A DNA stretch of 27,783 nt from an uncultured Clostridia bacterium (lineage in GTDB: Bacteria; Bacillota; Clostridia; Lachnospirales; CAG-274). The stretch covers positions 1-27,783 of the forward strand of contig CAJTVH010000042.1 in NCBI GenBank assembly GCA_910579745.1, written 5' to 3'. This document shows positions 13,176-21,577 of the stretch, piece by piece. A program made the position numbers and the translations under genes. The notes beneath the pieces are model-generated. The model was not told where the DNA came from and did not search any database. It saw only the letters and a program-made list of their open reading frames with translations. How positions within the stretch are numbered: the stretch's first letter is position 1; every line of letters starts with the position of its first letter.

Positions 13176-16100
13176 CCGAATTATCAGTCTCTGTGAATTT
13201 AACCGAAATAAGTTTTGAGACTCCCTGTTCCTGCATAGTTATTCCATAAAGAGTATCTGCCGCTTCCATTGAACCTTTCCTATGGGTTACAATAATAAAT
13301 TGTGTGTTGTCAGAAAATCGTTTTAAATAATCCGCGAATCTTCTTACATTAGCATCGTCAAGAGCTGCTTCAATTTCATCGAGAATACAAAATGGAGAGG
13401 GTTTCATTTTTAGAATAGCGAATAATAGCGCTATTGCTGTTAAGGCTTTTTCACCTCCTGAAAGAAGAGTCATACTTTGTATGGCTTTTCCGGGTGGCTG
13501 GGCCGCAATCTCAATTCCTGAATTAAGAATATCGTTTTCATCAGATAATTTTATATATCCATGACCGCCGCCAAAAATTTCCGCGAAAACGGTTTCAAAA
13601 TTAGTGTTTATAATTTTAAATTGCGATTTAAACTGCTCCTCCATTAACGAGGATAATTCAGAAATTAAATTTTTTAGATTTTTTTCAGCGTATAATATAT
13701 CTTGTCTTTGCTGTGTAAGAAAATCATATCTTTCTTTAACTTTATTATATTCATCGACAGCGTCCGCGTTTATTGTTCCAAAACTACGAATTTCGTTTTT
13801 TATTTCGGATTCTTCTGATTTCATTTTAGAAAAGTCAATATTAAGTTTTTCAAATCTTTGCGCAGAAGCGAAGGTAATTTCATATTTTTCCCAAATATCA
13901 TCACATAATCTTGTTTTGTTTTTTTCGAGCTGTTCTTTTAAAAGTTCCAGCCGATTTTTCTCATTTTTTATTTTTGAGATATATTCAATGTGATTTAGGT
14001 TTTCTTTCTCATATTTCTCGTTTTCCTCAATTAAATTTGATTTTATTATATTTAAAGAATCAATACTATTTTGTTTTTTTGATGAATTTTCCTCAATTAA
14101 ATTTTTTTTATTTTTTAAATTTTGGATATCTTTTTCTTTTAAGATAATATCTTTTTTTAAATTTTCTATTTCTATATTGCTTCTTTTAATATTTTCAAAT
14201 TCAGTTTCAATATCAGTTTTTATTCTTGTTATATCAGATGTTAATGATGAAATATTAAACTCAATTTCATTGATTTCAAGTCTGAGTTCAGTTACTTTTT
14301 TATTGCTTTCGTCACGTATATTTTTATTTGACCGCATTTCTTTTTGATATTCGTTTAAACTGTTTTGAATATCCGCGATTTCAATTTCAATTTTCTCAAA
14401 GTCTTTTTCAAAATTTAAGAGGGTTTTTCTTTGTTCAGAAACACGTTTGTCTATTTTAAAACTTTCTTTGTTTAAAGAATCAAATTTTTCTGACAATTCA
14501 TTTATTGTTTCTTCTATTTGGGTAATTTGATTTTTTATATTGTTTTTATTTAAAAACATATCGTGGAGTGATAATTCTATGTTTTCAATGATATTATTTA
14601 TTTTTCCAATTTCTTCTTTGAAGAGAGAAATTGTATTGTCAGCTTCACGAAGTTTTAAACTATAGACCGATATTTTTTCTTCTGTGACTTTTATTTCTCT
14701 GTTTCGTGAAAAAATACCTGCTGTTTTTTTATTTATACTTCCACCGGTAATCGCTCCGCCTGGATTTAATAATTCACCATCAAGGGTTACAATTTTATAT
14801 GAGTAATTATATTTTTTAGCAAAGTCAACAGCGTTATTAAAATTATTTATGACTATAACACGCCCTAAAAGATTTGAGAATATGTTATCAAATTCGGGAG
14901 AATAAGTAGTAAGTTTTTTAGCGAAATTAATAACACCGTTTTCTTTTAAAATTTGTTTTTTTATATTTTCGGGCAGTTCTTTTCCTTTTATAGCGTTCAT
15001 GGGGAGAAAAGTAGCTCGTCCTTTTTTATTTTGTTTTAAGTAATTTATAACTTTGCCGGCGTCTCCCTCAGTTTTTGTGACTATATTTTGAATATTCCCT
15101 CCAAGAGCCGTTTCTATGGCTGCCTCATAATTTTTTTCTACATTTATAAGTTCTCCAACAGCACCGCAAACTCCATCGAATAATGGATTTTTATTTTCTT
15201 TTTGTTTTAAAATTGATTTTACGCTTTCATAATATCCTTCATAATCTTTTTCAAGTTCAGATAAAATTCTGAATTTTGAAGAAAGCTCATTTAAGTTTTT
15301 ACTTATATTTTCACGGTTTATATATTCTTTACGAATTTTTTCACTGGTTTTCGCTTTTTCCTCATTAAGCTGAGAAAATTCAGCTTTTGCTTTATTTTCA
15401 TTGATTTCTATATCGGACAACGTCTTTTTTAAAGCTAATAAACGGATATATTTATCATTTTTTTGACTTGATGAAAAATCAATGTCTTTTTTTAATTGTT
15501 CTTTTGTATTTAACATTTGTGAAATCGATGAATTTATACTTTCGATGTTTATTTTTGTTTCTGAGCGAATATTCATTTTACTTATTATTTCAGAGTTATA
15601 TTTATCGAAAGTTTCTTCTTTTTCGTCGAGTTTTGAGAGGACATTCTCAAATTCTTTTTTTATATTATCAAGGTTATTGTTTTTTGTTTTAAGTTCCAGT
15701 ATCGCGGCGTTTTTTTTCGATGTTTTGAGTTTTATTTCGTCTTTTTTCTCTAAGATATTTTTTCGCGTGTTTTTTATTTCTTCTTGAAAATTATCCGTGC
15801 TTTTTTGAGAATAGGCTATTTGCTGTAATATAAGTTTTATGTCGTTTTCGATTTGTTCTTTTTCAGAGCGAAGTTCAATGATTTCATTATTTATGTTTTC
15901 GATTTCCTTTAAAGTTAATTCGGTTTTTCTTTTTAAATCAAATTTTCTTTTTTCAAAAATAGGAGTCTTTTTTTCTTCATCCGAAATTTCATTGTTTATT
16001 GAATAAATATTTTTCTCGCTTTCGGATAGACTGTTTTCTATCTTGTTAATTTCGATAAGAAAAATATTTATTTTTATGAGTTTTAATTTTTCCGAAAGAA

Positions 16101-16752
16101 CAAAATATTTTTTTGTTTTTTCAGATTGTATTTTTAAAGGCTCAATTTGTTTTTCAAGTTCATTGATAATATCATCAATTCGTGTTAAATTTTGCTTTTC
16201 TTTTTCAAGTTTTTTTTCAGCTTCGAGACGTCTTGTTTTAAATTTTACAATTCCAGCGGCTTCTTCAAAAATATTCCTTCTATCTTCTGATTTAGTGCTT
16301 AAAATCTCGTCAATTTGTCCCTGTCCGACTATAGAATAGCCTTCCCGTCCTATTCCCGTATCCATAAAGAGTTCATGAATGTCCTTGAGGCGGCATAGAG
16401 TATTATTTATAGCGAATTCACTTTCTCCCGAACGGAACAGTCTTCTTGTAATTACAATTTCGCTATAGGGCAGGGGAAAGCTTTCGTCGCAGTTATCTAT
16501 TATCATTGAAACCTCGGCAAAGCCTAATTTTGATCTATTTTGGGTCCCGGCGAAAATAACGTCTTCCATTTTATTTGAACCTCGTAAATTTTTTACGCTT
16601 TGCTCTCCCAATACCCATCTTACAGCGTCAGAAATATTGCTTTTTCCGCTTCCGTTAGGACCAACTACTGCTGTAATACCTTTATTGAACTCAAGAACGG
16701 TTTTTTCGGGAAAAGATTTAAACCCTTTTAGTTCAAGTCTTTTTAAAAACAT
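13132..16752 (-). CDS. smc: chromosome segregation ATPase SMC
   Basis: This full-length 1206-residue SMC forms, with ScpA/ScpB, the condensin that compacts and segregates the chromosome. The N-terminal head carries Walker A GPNGSGKSN (31-39) followed by ISDAVRWVLGEQ. A long Glu/Lys-rich coiled coil leads to a hinge (about 500-670, including GVCGAVGELI and GGAITGGSINK). The coiled coil returns to the C-terminal head, with signature motif LSGGEKALTA (from 1097) and Walker B CILDEIEAALDDANV (Asp1125, Glu1126). Length and all catalytic motifs are normal for the family. The final ~13 residues (ending SQIFNANQ) are encoded by a dispersed repeat, so the natural tail has probably been replaced. A GAGGTG site lies before the ATG. 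The usual upstream neighbour rnc is absent. Confidence 0.97.
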   Translation of the reverse strand: MFLKRLELKGFKSFPEKTVLEFNKGITAVVGPNGSGKSNISDAVRWVLGEQSVKNLRGSNKMEDVIFAGTQNRSKLGFAEVSMIIDNCDESFPLPYSEIVITRRLFRSGESEFAINNTLCRLKDIHELFMDTGIGREGYSIVGQGQIDEILSTKSEDRRNIFEEAAGIVKFKTRRLEAEKKLEKEKQNLTRIDDIINELEKQIEPLKIQSEKTKKYFVLSEKLKLIKINIFLIEINKIENSLSESEKNIYSINNEISDEEKKTPIFEKRKFDLKRKTELTLKEIENINNEIIELRSEKEQIENDIKLILQQIAYSQKSTDNFQEEIKNTRKNILEKKDEIKLKTSKKNAAILELKTKNNNLDNIKKEFENVLSKLDEKEETFDKYNSEIISKMNIRSETKINIESINSSISQMLNTKEQLKKDIDFSSSQKNDKYIRLLALKKTLSDIEINENKAKAEFSQLNEEKAKTSEKIRKEYINRENISKNLNELSSKFRILSELEKDYEGYYESVKSILKQKENKNPLFDGVCGAVGELINVEKNYEAAIETALGGNIQNIVTKTEGDAGKVINYLKQNKKGRATFLPMNAIKGKELPENIKKQILKENGVINFAKKLTTYSPEFDNIFSNLLGRVIVINNFNNAVDFAKKYNYSYKIVTLDGELLNPGGAITGGSINKKTAGIFSRNREIKVTEEKISVYSLKLREADNTISLFKEEIGKINNIIENIELSLHDMFLNKNNIKNQITQIEETINELSEKFDSLNKESFKIDKRVSEQRKTLLNFEKDFEKIEIEIADIQNSLNEYQKEMRSNKNIRDESNKKVTELRLEINEIEFNISSLTSDITRIKTDIETEFENIKRSNIEIENLKKDIILKEKDIQNLKNKKNLIEENSSKKQNSIDSLNIIKSNLIEENEKYEKENLNHIEYISKIKNEKNRLELLKEQLEKNKTRLCDDIWEKYEITFASAQRFEKLNIDFSKMKSEESEIKNEIRSFGTINADAVDEYNKVKERYDFLTQQRQDILYAEKNLKNLISELSSLMEEQFKSQFKIINTNFETVFAEIFGGGHGYIKLSDENDILNSGIEIAAQPPGKAIQSMTLLSGGEKALTAIALLFAILKMKPSPFCILDEIEAALDDANVRRFADYLKRFSDNTQFIIVTHRKGSMEAADTLYGITMQEQGVSKLISVKFTETDNSENYYSDSQIFNANQ

Positions 16753-16850
16753 TTTCGCACCTCGAATTTAGTTTTTGAAAAATAAAAAGATTATATGTTT
16801 TTTAAAGTAAAACATAATATAATTTTAAAGCGTGTTTTATATTAGACCTG

Positions 16851-17172
16851 TTCAATAATCTGCACAATATTGATGTATAGAGCCTTTTCTGCCATATTTT
16901 GACTGATTTTAATGAAATATGACTGAGTATTGTCGTGAAAATTAAATTTTATCAGATAAAAAAATTCTTTTAAATTAGGGTGTATCTAAAAACTATCATA
17001 AACTATCAGTTATATACGTAAAATATCCCCCAAATTATTAAAAAATAAACGAAAATGGTTCAATTAAACAGAAAAGCCTTTCTGTTTCGCTTTATTTTTT
17101 ATAATTTTTCGCGCGTATTTTAGTTTTCAGATACGCTCTAGTATTGCTCAGGTTATTAAATAGGTTCGTTAA
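16851..17172. repeat. MITE-like family gamma element interrupted by a family beta element
   Basis: The left end agacctgttcaataatctgc and the right end gctcaggttattaaataggt plus tc are imperfect inverted repeats of each other. Bases 16885-16945 align with the interior of the 5056-5196 element, and so does the right end. The alignment is broken exactly by the 161-bp insert 16978-17138. Confidence 0.5.
16978..17138. mobile_element. MITE-like family beta element with TA target duplication
   Basis: The terminal inverted repeats GGGTGTATCTAAAAACT (16978-16994) and AGTTTTCAGATACGCTC (17122-17138) agree at 14 of 17 positions. They are flanked by TA on both sides (16976-16977 and 17139-17140). The interior is largely self-complementary (aaattattaaaaaataaacg against the inverse of ataatttttc-side sequence), with a small cagaaa/tttctg hairpin at the centre. 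No ORF is present. TA duplication and a non-coding hairpin suggest mobilisation by an IS630/Tc1-mariner-type transposase encoded elsewhere. Confidence 0.6.
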
Positions 17173-17201
17173 ATTTCTCTTATGAATTAATTTTCACAGA
17201 G

Positions 17202-17255
17202 AAGTCCTGTTTCTGATTATATAACTTGAAAAAACAAGTTTTTGAAACAGGACTT
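17202..17255. repeat. large perfect inverted repeat downstream of the DUF2225 gene
   Basis: AAGTCCTGTTTC (17202-17213) and GAAACAGGACTT (17244-17255) are perfect 12-bp complements. Inside them AACTTG (17223-17228) and CAAGTT (17235-17240) form a second stem around AAAAAA. It lies 33 bases past the DUF2225 stop on the minus strand. There is no U-run in the minus direction, so it is not a standard terminator. It may stabilise the mRNA 3' end or be another mobile hairpin. Confidence 0.7.
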
Positions 17256-17287
17256 AAAAATAAATGAAAAATGTCTATAAACAGTTT

Positions 17288-17965
17288 TTAAGAATTATCT
17301 TTAATTTTATCTCTTAGAGCGGAAATTTTTTCTTTAAATCTTGAAGATAAGTTCTTTTTAACGATAAGTCTGCTTAAAATTCTTATACTTTCTTCCTCAT
17401 AACCGATTTCTATACCTATAGCCGCGATAATATATAACAGTGTATTCTCATCAAGACCACATATAGGTAATTTTTCTGTAGTAAATGCCTCGTTAAACCC
17501 CTCATAAGCTATTTTTAAGTGTTCTATTTCGCTTGATTTGTCCTTTTTATCACGGTAAGACCATGCGAGTTTAAGGTGAATATATGATTTTTCACCAGCT
17601 TTGCTTTTTTTTGCCTCGCAATTTTCCAAAGCGTGCTTATATCTTTCTATAGCCGTATCAACGTCATAAATATCAGGATAAGATTTTTTCTGATATTTTG
17701 GAGTAATTTCTTTTTCAATAGCTTCTTGCTGGGAAAGGGAAATTGTCTCAAATTTACTTGAAATAGCCGCGTAACCACAGTGGTCACACAATATTACATC
17801 ATAGTAATCCGGCTGCACAGGTATGTAATTAGGCTTTAAATCATCATCGTTTGATATAAATTTAGCTCTGCCTTTTCTAATTTGTTTTGCCTTGAAATCC
17901 TCTCCGCAGACTGGACAACTATATGATTTGTCATAAATACATTCTTCGGGTTTATAAACGGGCAT
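17288..17965 (-). CDS. DUF2225-family zinc-ribbon protein
   Basis: This 225-residue protein of unknown function matches the DUF2225 layout. Two CxxC pairs (Cys17/Cys20 in SCPVCGEDF and Cys60/Cys63 in LCDHCGYAA) should bind one zinc ion. A helical region with TPR-like periodicity follows (about 105-220, including YKHALENCEAKK and EHLKIAYEGFNEAF). There is no signal peptide or membrane segment. The ATG follows AAAGGAG. It has its own promoter and is separated from the decarboxylase operon, transcribed toward it on the same strand, by about 230 bases. Confidence 0.85.
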   Translation of the reverse strand: MPVYKPEECIYDKSYSCPVCGEDFKAKQIRKGRAKFISNDDDLKPNYIPVQPDYYDVILCDHCGYAAISSKFETISLSQQEAIEKEITPKYQKKSYPDIYDVDTAIERYKHALENCEAKKSKAGEKSYIHLKLAWSYRDKKDKSSEIEHLKIAYEGFNEAFTTEKLPICGLDENTLLYIIAAIGIEIGYEEESIRILSRLIVKKNLSSRFKEKISALRDKIKDNS

Positions 17966-17985
17966 TAATAATTATCTCCTTTCAT

Positions 17986-18005
17986 ACTATAATTTATATT
18001 ATAGT
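17986..18005. promoter_or_regulatory. perfect palindrome over the DUF2225 promoter -10
   Basis: ACTATAAT and ATTATAGT are perfect 8-bp arms around TTAT. The palindrome covers the predicted -10 of the DUF2225 promoter, a typical repressor position, but an AT-rich chance palindrome cannot be excluded. Confidence 0.3.
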
Positions 18006-18022
18006 AATACATAAAATGTCAA
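17993..18022 (-). promoter_or_regulatory. promoter of the DUF2225 gene
   Basis: On the minus strand a TTGACA (18022-18017) is followed after 18 bases by TATAAA (17998-17993). This is about 28 bases upstream of the ATG at 17965, and AAAGGAG lies between. Confidence 0.55.
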
Positions 18023-18193
18023 AATAAAGCGACAAAATAATTGATAAAATTACATATGAAAATTTACGAAATATAGATTATTTTATCGCTTATAAAAAAT
18101 TAATTAGTGTTTTTTACAAATAAATATGATTTAATAACTACAAAAAATTTTTATATACAAAGTTTTAACATATAAATCACCATATATATAAAA

Positions 18194-19591
18194 TTAGATA
18201 GGATATATATTATTTTGTGTGTTCCCAAGAGAAGGGTCAACGCCATATTTCTGAGCCTGTCTGAATTTAAAAAATTCAATTGCTATCTGTGGGAAAAGTG
18301 CGTAGCTTAAAACATCTTCTTCCTGTTCTTTATATTCTATCATTTCTTCTTCTATTTTGGCAAGAGCCGGAGGAATTAAATCAGCGGGTCTGTTTGTAAT
18401 AGGTTTTTCGTTTCCGATAATTTTTCTGCGTATTTCATCGGAAATAGGCACTGGTGTTTTTCCGTATTTGCCTCGAACCATATCTTTTGTCTCGTTTGAA
18501 ATCATTTTATATCTTTCTCCCATAAGAACGTTTAAAACAGCTTGCGTTCCTACAATTTGACTTGAAGGCGTAACAAGAGGTGGATAACCTAAATCGGCTC
18601 TTACTCTTGGGATTTCGTTAAGAACTTCCTCGTATTTATCTTCAGCCTTTTGTGTTTTAAGCTGAGAGACAAGATTTGAAAGCATTCCTCCGGGAACTTG
18701 ATATAATAAAGTCGCTATATCCACGGAAAGAACTTTTGTGCTTAAAAGTCCGTTTTCTATAGCTTTTTCTCTCATTGGACGGAAATAATCGGCGATTTCT
18801 TTTAATTGTTTGTCATTAAGACCCGTATCATATTCCGTTCCTTTAAGAGCGCCAACCATAACTTCTGTAGCTGGTTGTGACGTACCCATTGAAAATGGTG
18901 ACATATCCGTATCTATAATATCAGCCCCTGCCTCTATAGATTTAAGATAAGTCATACCAGCAACGCCGCTTGTATAATGGCTGTGAATTTCTATAGGGAT
19001 GTTTACTGTTTGTTTTAACGCTTTTACAAGGTCGTAAGCGGCCATGGGCAATAGCAATCCGGCCATGTCTTTTATGCAAATCGAGTCAGCGCCGAGTTTC
19101 TCATATTCTTTAGCGAGTTCTACGTAATAGTCAAGGGTGTGCACGTCGCTTAATGTATAGGAAATAGCAAGCTGAGCGTGTCCACCCGCTTTTTTTGTGG
19201 CGTTTGTCGCCGTTATAAGATTTCTTTTATCGTTTAAAGCGTCAAATATCCTTATTTTATCTATACCGTTTTTAACGCTTTTTTCGACAAAAGCTTCGAC
19301 AACATCGTCGGCATAGTTTTTATATCCTAAAACATTTTGACCTCTTAAAAGCATTTGTAATTTTGTGTTTTTTACTAAACTTTTAATTTGTCTGAGTCTT
19401 TCCCAGGGATCTTCTTTTAAATATCTTAGACAAGAGTCAAATGTGGCCCCTCCCCAAACTTCCATGGACTCAAAGCCTACTTTATCCATTTTTTCTAAAA
19501 TAGGCAGCATATCTTCAATTCTCATTCTTGTAGCGATAAGAGATTGCTGACCGTCACGTAAAGTTGAATCTGAAATTTTAACTTTAGCCAT
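18194..19591 (-). CDS. oadA: 5S/OadA-type carboxyltransferase subunit
   Basis: This 465-residue carboxyltransferase of the oxaloacetate decarboxylase alpha / transcarboxylase 5S / pyruvate carboxylase type exchanges CO2 between oxaloacetate/pyruvate and biotin. The TIM-barrel motifs are complete: DSTLRDGQQS (8-17, metal ligand Asp13), FDALND (116-121), the active-site Lys174 in CIKDMAG and metal ligands His203/His205 in HSHYTSG. The conserved C-terminal domain (GGMLSNLVSQL, then VTPSSQIVGTQAVLNVL) is present. It stops before any biotin domain, unlike Klebsiella OadA, because biotin sits on the separate carrier encoded two genes upstream. It is the last gene of the five-gene operon, 17 bases after the beta subunit, with a GGAGG ribosome binding site. 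No terminator is evident downstream. Confidence 0.92.
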   Translation of the reverse strand: MAKVKISDSTLRDGQQSLIATRMRIEDMLPILEKMDKVGFESMEVWGGATFDSCLRYLKEDPWERLRQIKSLVKNTKLQMLLRGQNVLGYKNYADDVVEAFVEKSVKNGIDKIRIFDALNDKRNLITATNATKKAGGHAQLAISYTLSDVHTLDYYVELAKEYEKLGADSICIKDMAGLLLPMAAYDLVKALKQTVNIPIEIHSHYTSGVAGMTYLKSIEAGADIIDTDMSPFSMGTSQPATEVMVGALKGTEYDTGLNDKQLKEIADYFRPMREKAIENGLLSTKVLSVDIATLLYQVPGGMLSNLVSQLKTQKAEDKYEEVLNEIPRVRADLGYPPLVTPSSQIVGTQAVLNVLMGERYKMISNETKDMVRGKYGKTPVPISDEIRRKIIGNEKPITNRPADLIPPALAKIEEEMIEYKEQEEDVLSYALFPQIAIEFFKFRQAQKYGVDPSLGNTQNNIYPI

Positions 19592-19608
19592 TTTTTATAC
19601 CTCCAAAA

Positions 19609-20760
19609 TTATTTAAACATTGACAGGAATATACCGGACGCTACGGCGGAACCTATAACTCCGGCGACGTTTGGTCCCATCGCGTGCATAAGTAAGTAAT
19701 TGTTTGGGTTTTCCTCTTTTCCGACATTCTGCGCGACACGGGCGGCCATGGGAACAGCGGAAACGCCGGCGGCACCGATAAGAGGATTAATTTTTCCTTT
19801 TGAGAGTTTACACATAATTTTTCCAAATATTACGCCGGCGGCGGTTGAAATTATAAAAGCGAATAATCCGAGAGCCAGAATTCCAAGAGTTTTAGCGGTA
19901 AGGAAAGTATCGGCTTTCGCTGTGGCCCCAACGGTTATACCTATAAAAATACTTATAATATACATCATCGCCTCTGAAGCGTGTTGAGCGAGTTTTTCTG
20001 TTACCCCGCATTCTTTAAAAAGATTTCCCAGCATAAGCATACCGATAAGAGATGCTGTTGACGGAAGAATTAATATAACCAAAATTGTAACGGCTATAGG
20101 GAAAATAATTTTTTCTGTTTTTGAAACGCTTCTTAACTGTTCCATTTTAATAGCTCGTTCTTTTTTTGTTGTCAGGGCACGCATTATAGGAGGCTGAATA
20201 ATAGGTATCAACGCCATATATGAATAAGCGGCTACGGCTATTGTACTTAAAATATGCGGCGCGAGCTTAGTCGTTGTATAAATAGCCGTAGGTCCATCAG
20301 CCCCTCCGATTATTCCTATTGACGCCGCTTCTTTAGGTGTAAACCCGATAAGTAGCGCTCCTAAAAAAGCAGTAAATATACCAAACTGCGCAGCCGCCCC
20401 AAGGAGAAGACTTTTAGGATTCGCTATTAAAGGGCCAAAATCCGTCATAACTCCTACGCCTAAGAAAATTAATGGTGGAAAAATTCCGAGTTCATCGCCC
20501 TGGAAAATATACCATAAAAGCCCTCCATTCTCGGTTTCTGTTGGAGGATTCATAAGTCCGGCTAACGGCAGATTAGCGAGAAGCATACCGAAGGCTATGG
20601 GTAAAAGTAGCAGGGGCTCATATTTTTTAACTATAGCGAGGTACATAAAAAATAAAGACACAATAATCATTATAAGAAATTTATATCCCTCAGGCTCAAA
20701 GAACTGAATAAATCCAGAATCATTTAAAAATCCGCTAACCGAGTTAATTAAAAAATCCAT
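19609..20760 (-). CDS. oadB: sodium-pumping decarboxylase beta subunit
   Basis: This 383-residue polytopic membrane protein of the OadB/MmdB/GcdB family decarboxylates carboxybiotin and couples this to Na+ export. The hallmark GGADGPTAIYTTTKLAP is present (Asp155 in the position of the essential membrane Asp). GNLFKECGVTEKLA, GAAGVSAVPMAARVAQ and the C-terminal NYLLMHAMGPNVAGVIGSAVASG are also family-typical. Length and motif content are normal, so the pump should be functional. It lies 11 bases after the biotin carrier gene and 17 before the 5S-like gene. Its presence sets this cluster apart from an ordinary ATP-dependent carboxylase. Confidence 0.95.
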   Translation of the reverse strand: MDFLINSVSGFLNDSGFIQFFEPEGYKFLIMIIVSLFFMYLAIVKKYEPLLLLPIAFGMLLANLPLAGLMNPPTETENGGLLWYIFQGDELGIFPPLIFLGVGVMTDFGPLIANPKSLLLGAAAQFGIFTAFLGALLIGFTPKEAASIGIIGGADGPTAIYTTTKLAPHILSTIAVAAYSYMALIPIIQPPIMRALTTKKERAIKMEQLRSVSKTEKIIFPIAVTILVILILPSTASLIGMLMLGNLFKECGVTEKLAQHASEAMMYIISIFIGITVGATAKADTFLTAKTLGILALGLFAFIISTAAGVIFGKIMCKLSKGKINPLIGAAGVSAVPMAARVAQNVGKEENPNNYLLMHAMGPNVAGVIGSAVASGIFLSMFK

Positions 20761-20771
20761 AGGATAACCTC

Positions 20772-21140
20772 CTATTCAGAAATTGTAATAAGGACGTCAT
20801 CGGTATTAACAGATGAACCTTTACTTACATTGACAGAAACGACTGTTCCGGAAGAAGGCGTAACAATCTCATTTTCCATTTTCATTGCCTCAAGAACCAC
20901 GACAACAGAGTTAGCCTCAACTTTATCTCCTACGGAAACTTTTATATCGACAATATTTCCGGGCATAGGCGCTTTTACTTTGATGCTGCCTTCGCCTCCA
21001 GCGTTAGCCGCTGTTTTTTGAGCGGGAGCGGAAACCGGTATGGGAGCGACGTGAGATTGCGCTGATGAGGCTGATACACCGGCTTCTTCTACTGTTACAT
21101 CGTATGTATTTCCATTTACTGTAACTTTGAAATTTCTCAT
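20772..21140 (-). CDS. biotin carrier subunit of the decarboxylase complex
   Basis: This 122-residue biotinyl carrier has a C-terminal biotinyl domain (about 50-122) with the biotin attachment motif EAMKMEN and Lys87 as the modified residue. The partner turn APMPGNIVDI is also present. An N-terminal strand region (MRNFKVTVNGNTYDVTVEE) and an Ala/Pro/Ser-rich flexible hinge (about 20-48) precede it, as in MmdC/transcarboxylase 1.3S subunits. It is the only biotin acceptor in the operon, so both carboxyltransferases and the beta subunit must share it. AGGAGG lies before the ATG. Confidence 0.95.
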   Translation of the reverse strand: MRNFKVTVNGNTYDVTVEEAGVSASSAQSHVAPIPVSAPAQKTAANAGGEGSIKVKAPMPGNIVDIKVSVGDKVEANSVVVVLEAMKMENEIVTPSSGTVVSVNVSKGSSVNTDDVLITISE

Positions 21141-21201
21141 AATTATAATCCTCCTAAAAAACTTTAATATTTAATGTTGTGTTTTATTAAACTGATATTT
21201 T

Positions 21202-21564
21202 TTATTGATAAAAATTTTTAAGATTTTCGCTGATAGCCGTTTTATTCCAATTTGAGGTTTTCCTTATAGAATGCACGATAATGTTATCAGACGTTGTACT
21301 CATTGCCGCGGCAATTGCCCCGGTTATTACCGCTACAAGCTCTAAATCATCTTCTTGTTTCATTTCCGGTAGCGGTTTAACGGCAATATTTTTTGTTTTA
21401 GAAGTTATCACTTTTTTATTGGCTTTCTTTTTTTCGTTTAATTTATGCACAAAAGAAAATACGCCGAGAATAAAAGAAATAATACATAAAATTAAAAATA
21501 CCATTCCAAATCCTATGATTACGACATATAATCCTTCGATGATTCCGAAATTCGCCAAATCCAT
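21202..21564 (-). CDS. OadG-like small membrane subunit
   Basis: This 120-residue protein has one N-terminal membrane helix (about 10-38, GLYVVIIGFGMVFLILCIIS), a basic stretch (KLNEKKKANKK), a variable linker, and a short C-terminal region with LVAVITGAIAAAMS that is typical of Na+-pump decarboxylase gamma/delta subunits. Such subunits hold the carboxyltransferase and biotin carrier on the membrane beta subunit. It follows the 12S-like gene by 13 bases. Sequence similarity in this family is low, so the assignment leans partly on context. Confidence 0.85.
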   Translation of the reverse strand: MDLANFGIIEGLYVVIIGFGMVFLILCIISFILGVFSFVHKLNEKKKANKKVITSKTKNIAVKPLPEMKQEDDLELVAVITGAIAAAMSTTSDNIIVHSIRKTSNWNKTAISENLKNFYQ

Positions 21565-21577
21565 AAAATCACCTCTT

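Larger units (their letters stand above)
16753..17287. other. non-coding gap of nested mobile hairpins upstream of smc
   Basis: No gene is supported. From left to right there is an AT-rich smc upstream region with a weak TATAAT on the minus strand. Next is a family-gamma element split by a family-beta element (16851-17172). A large perfect inverted repeat follows at 17202-17255. The DUF2225 stop codon follows on the minus strand. Confidence 0.7.
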
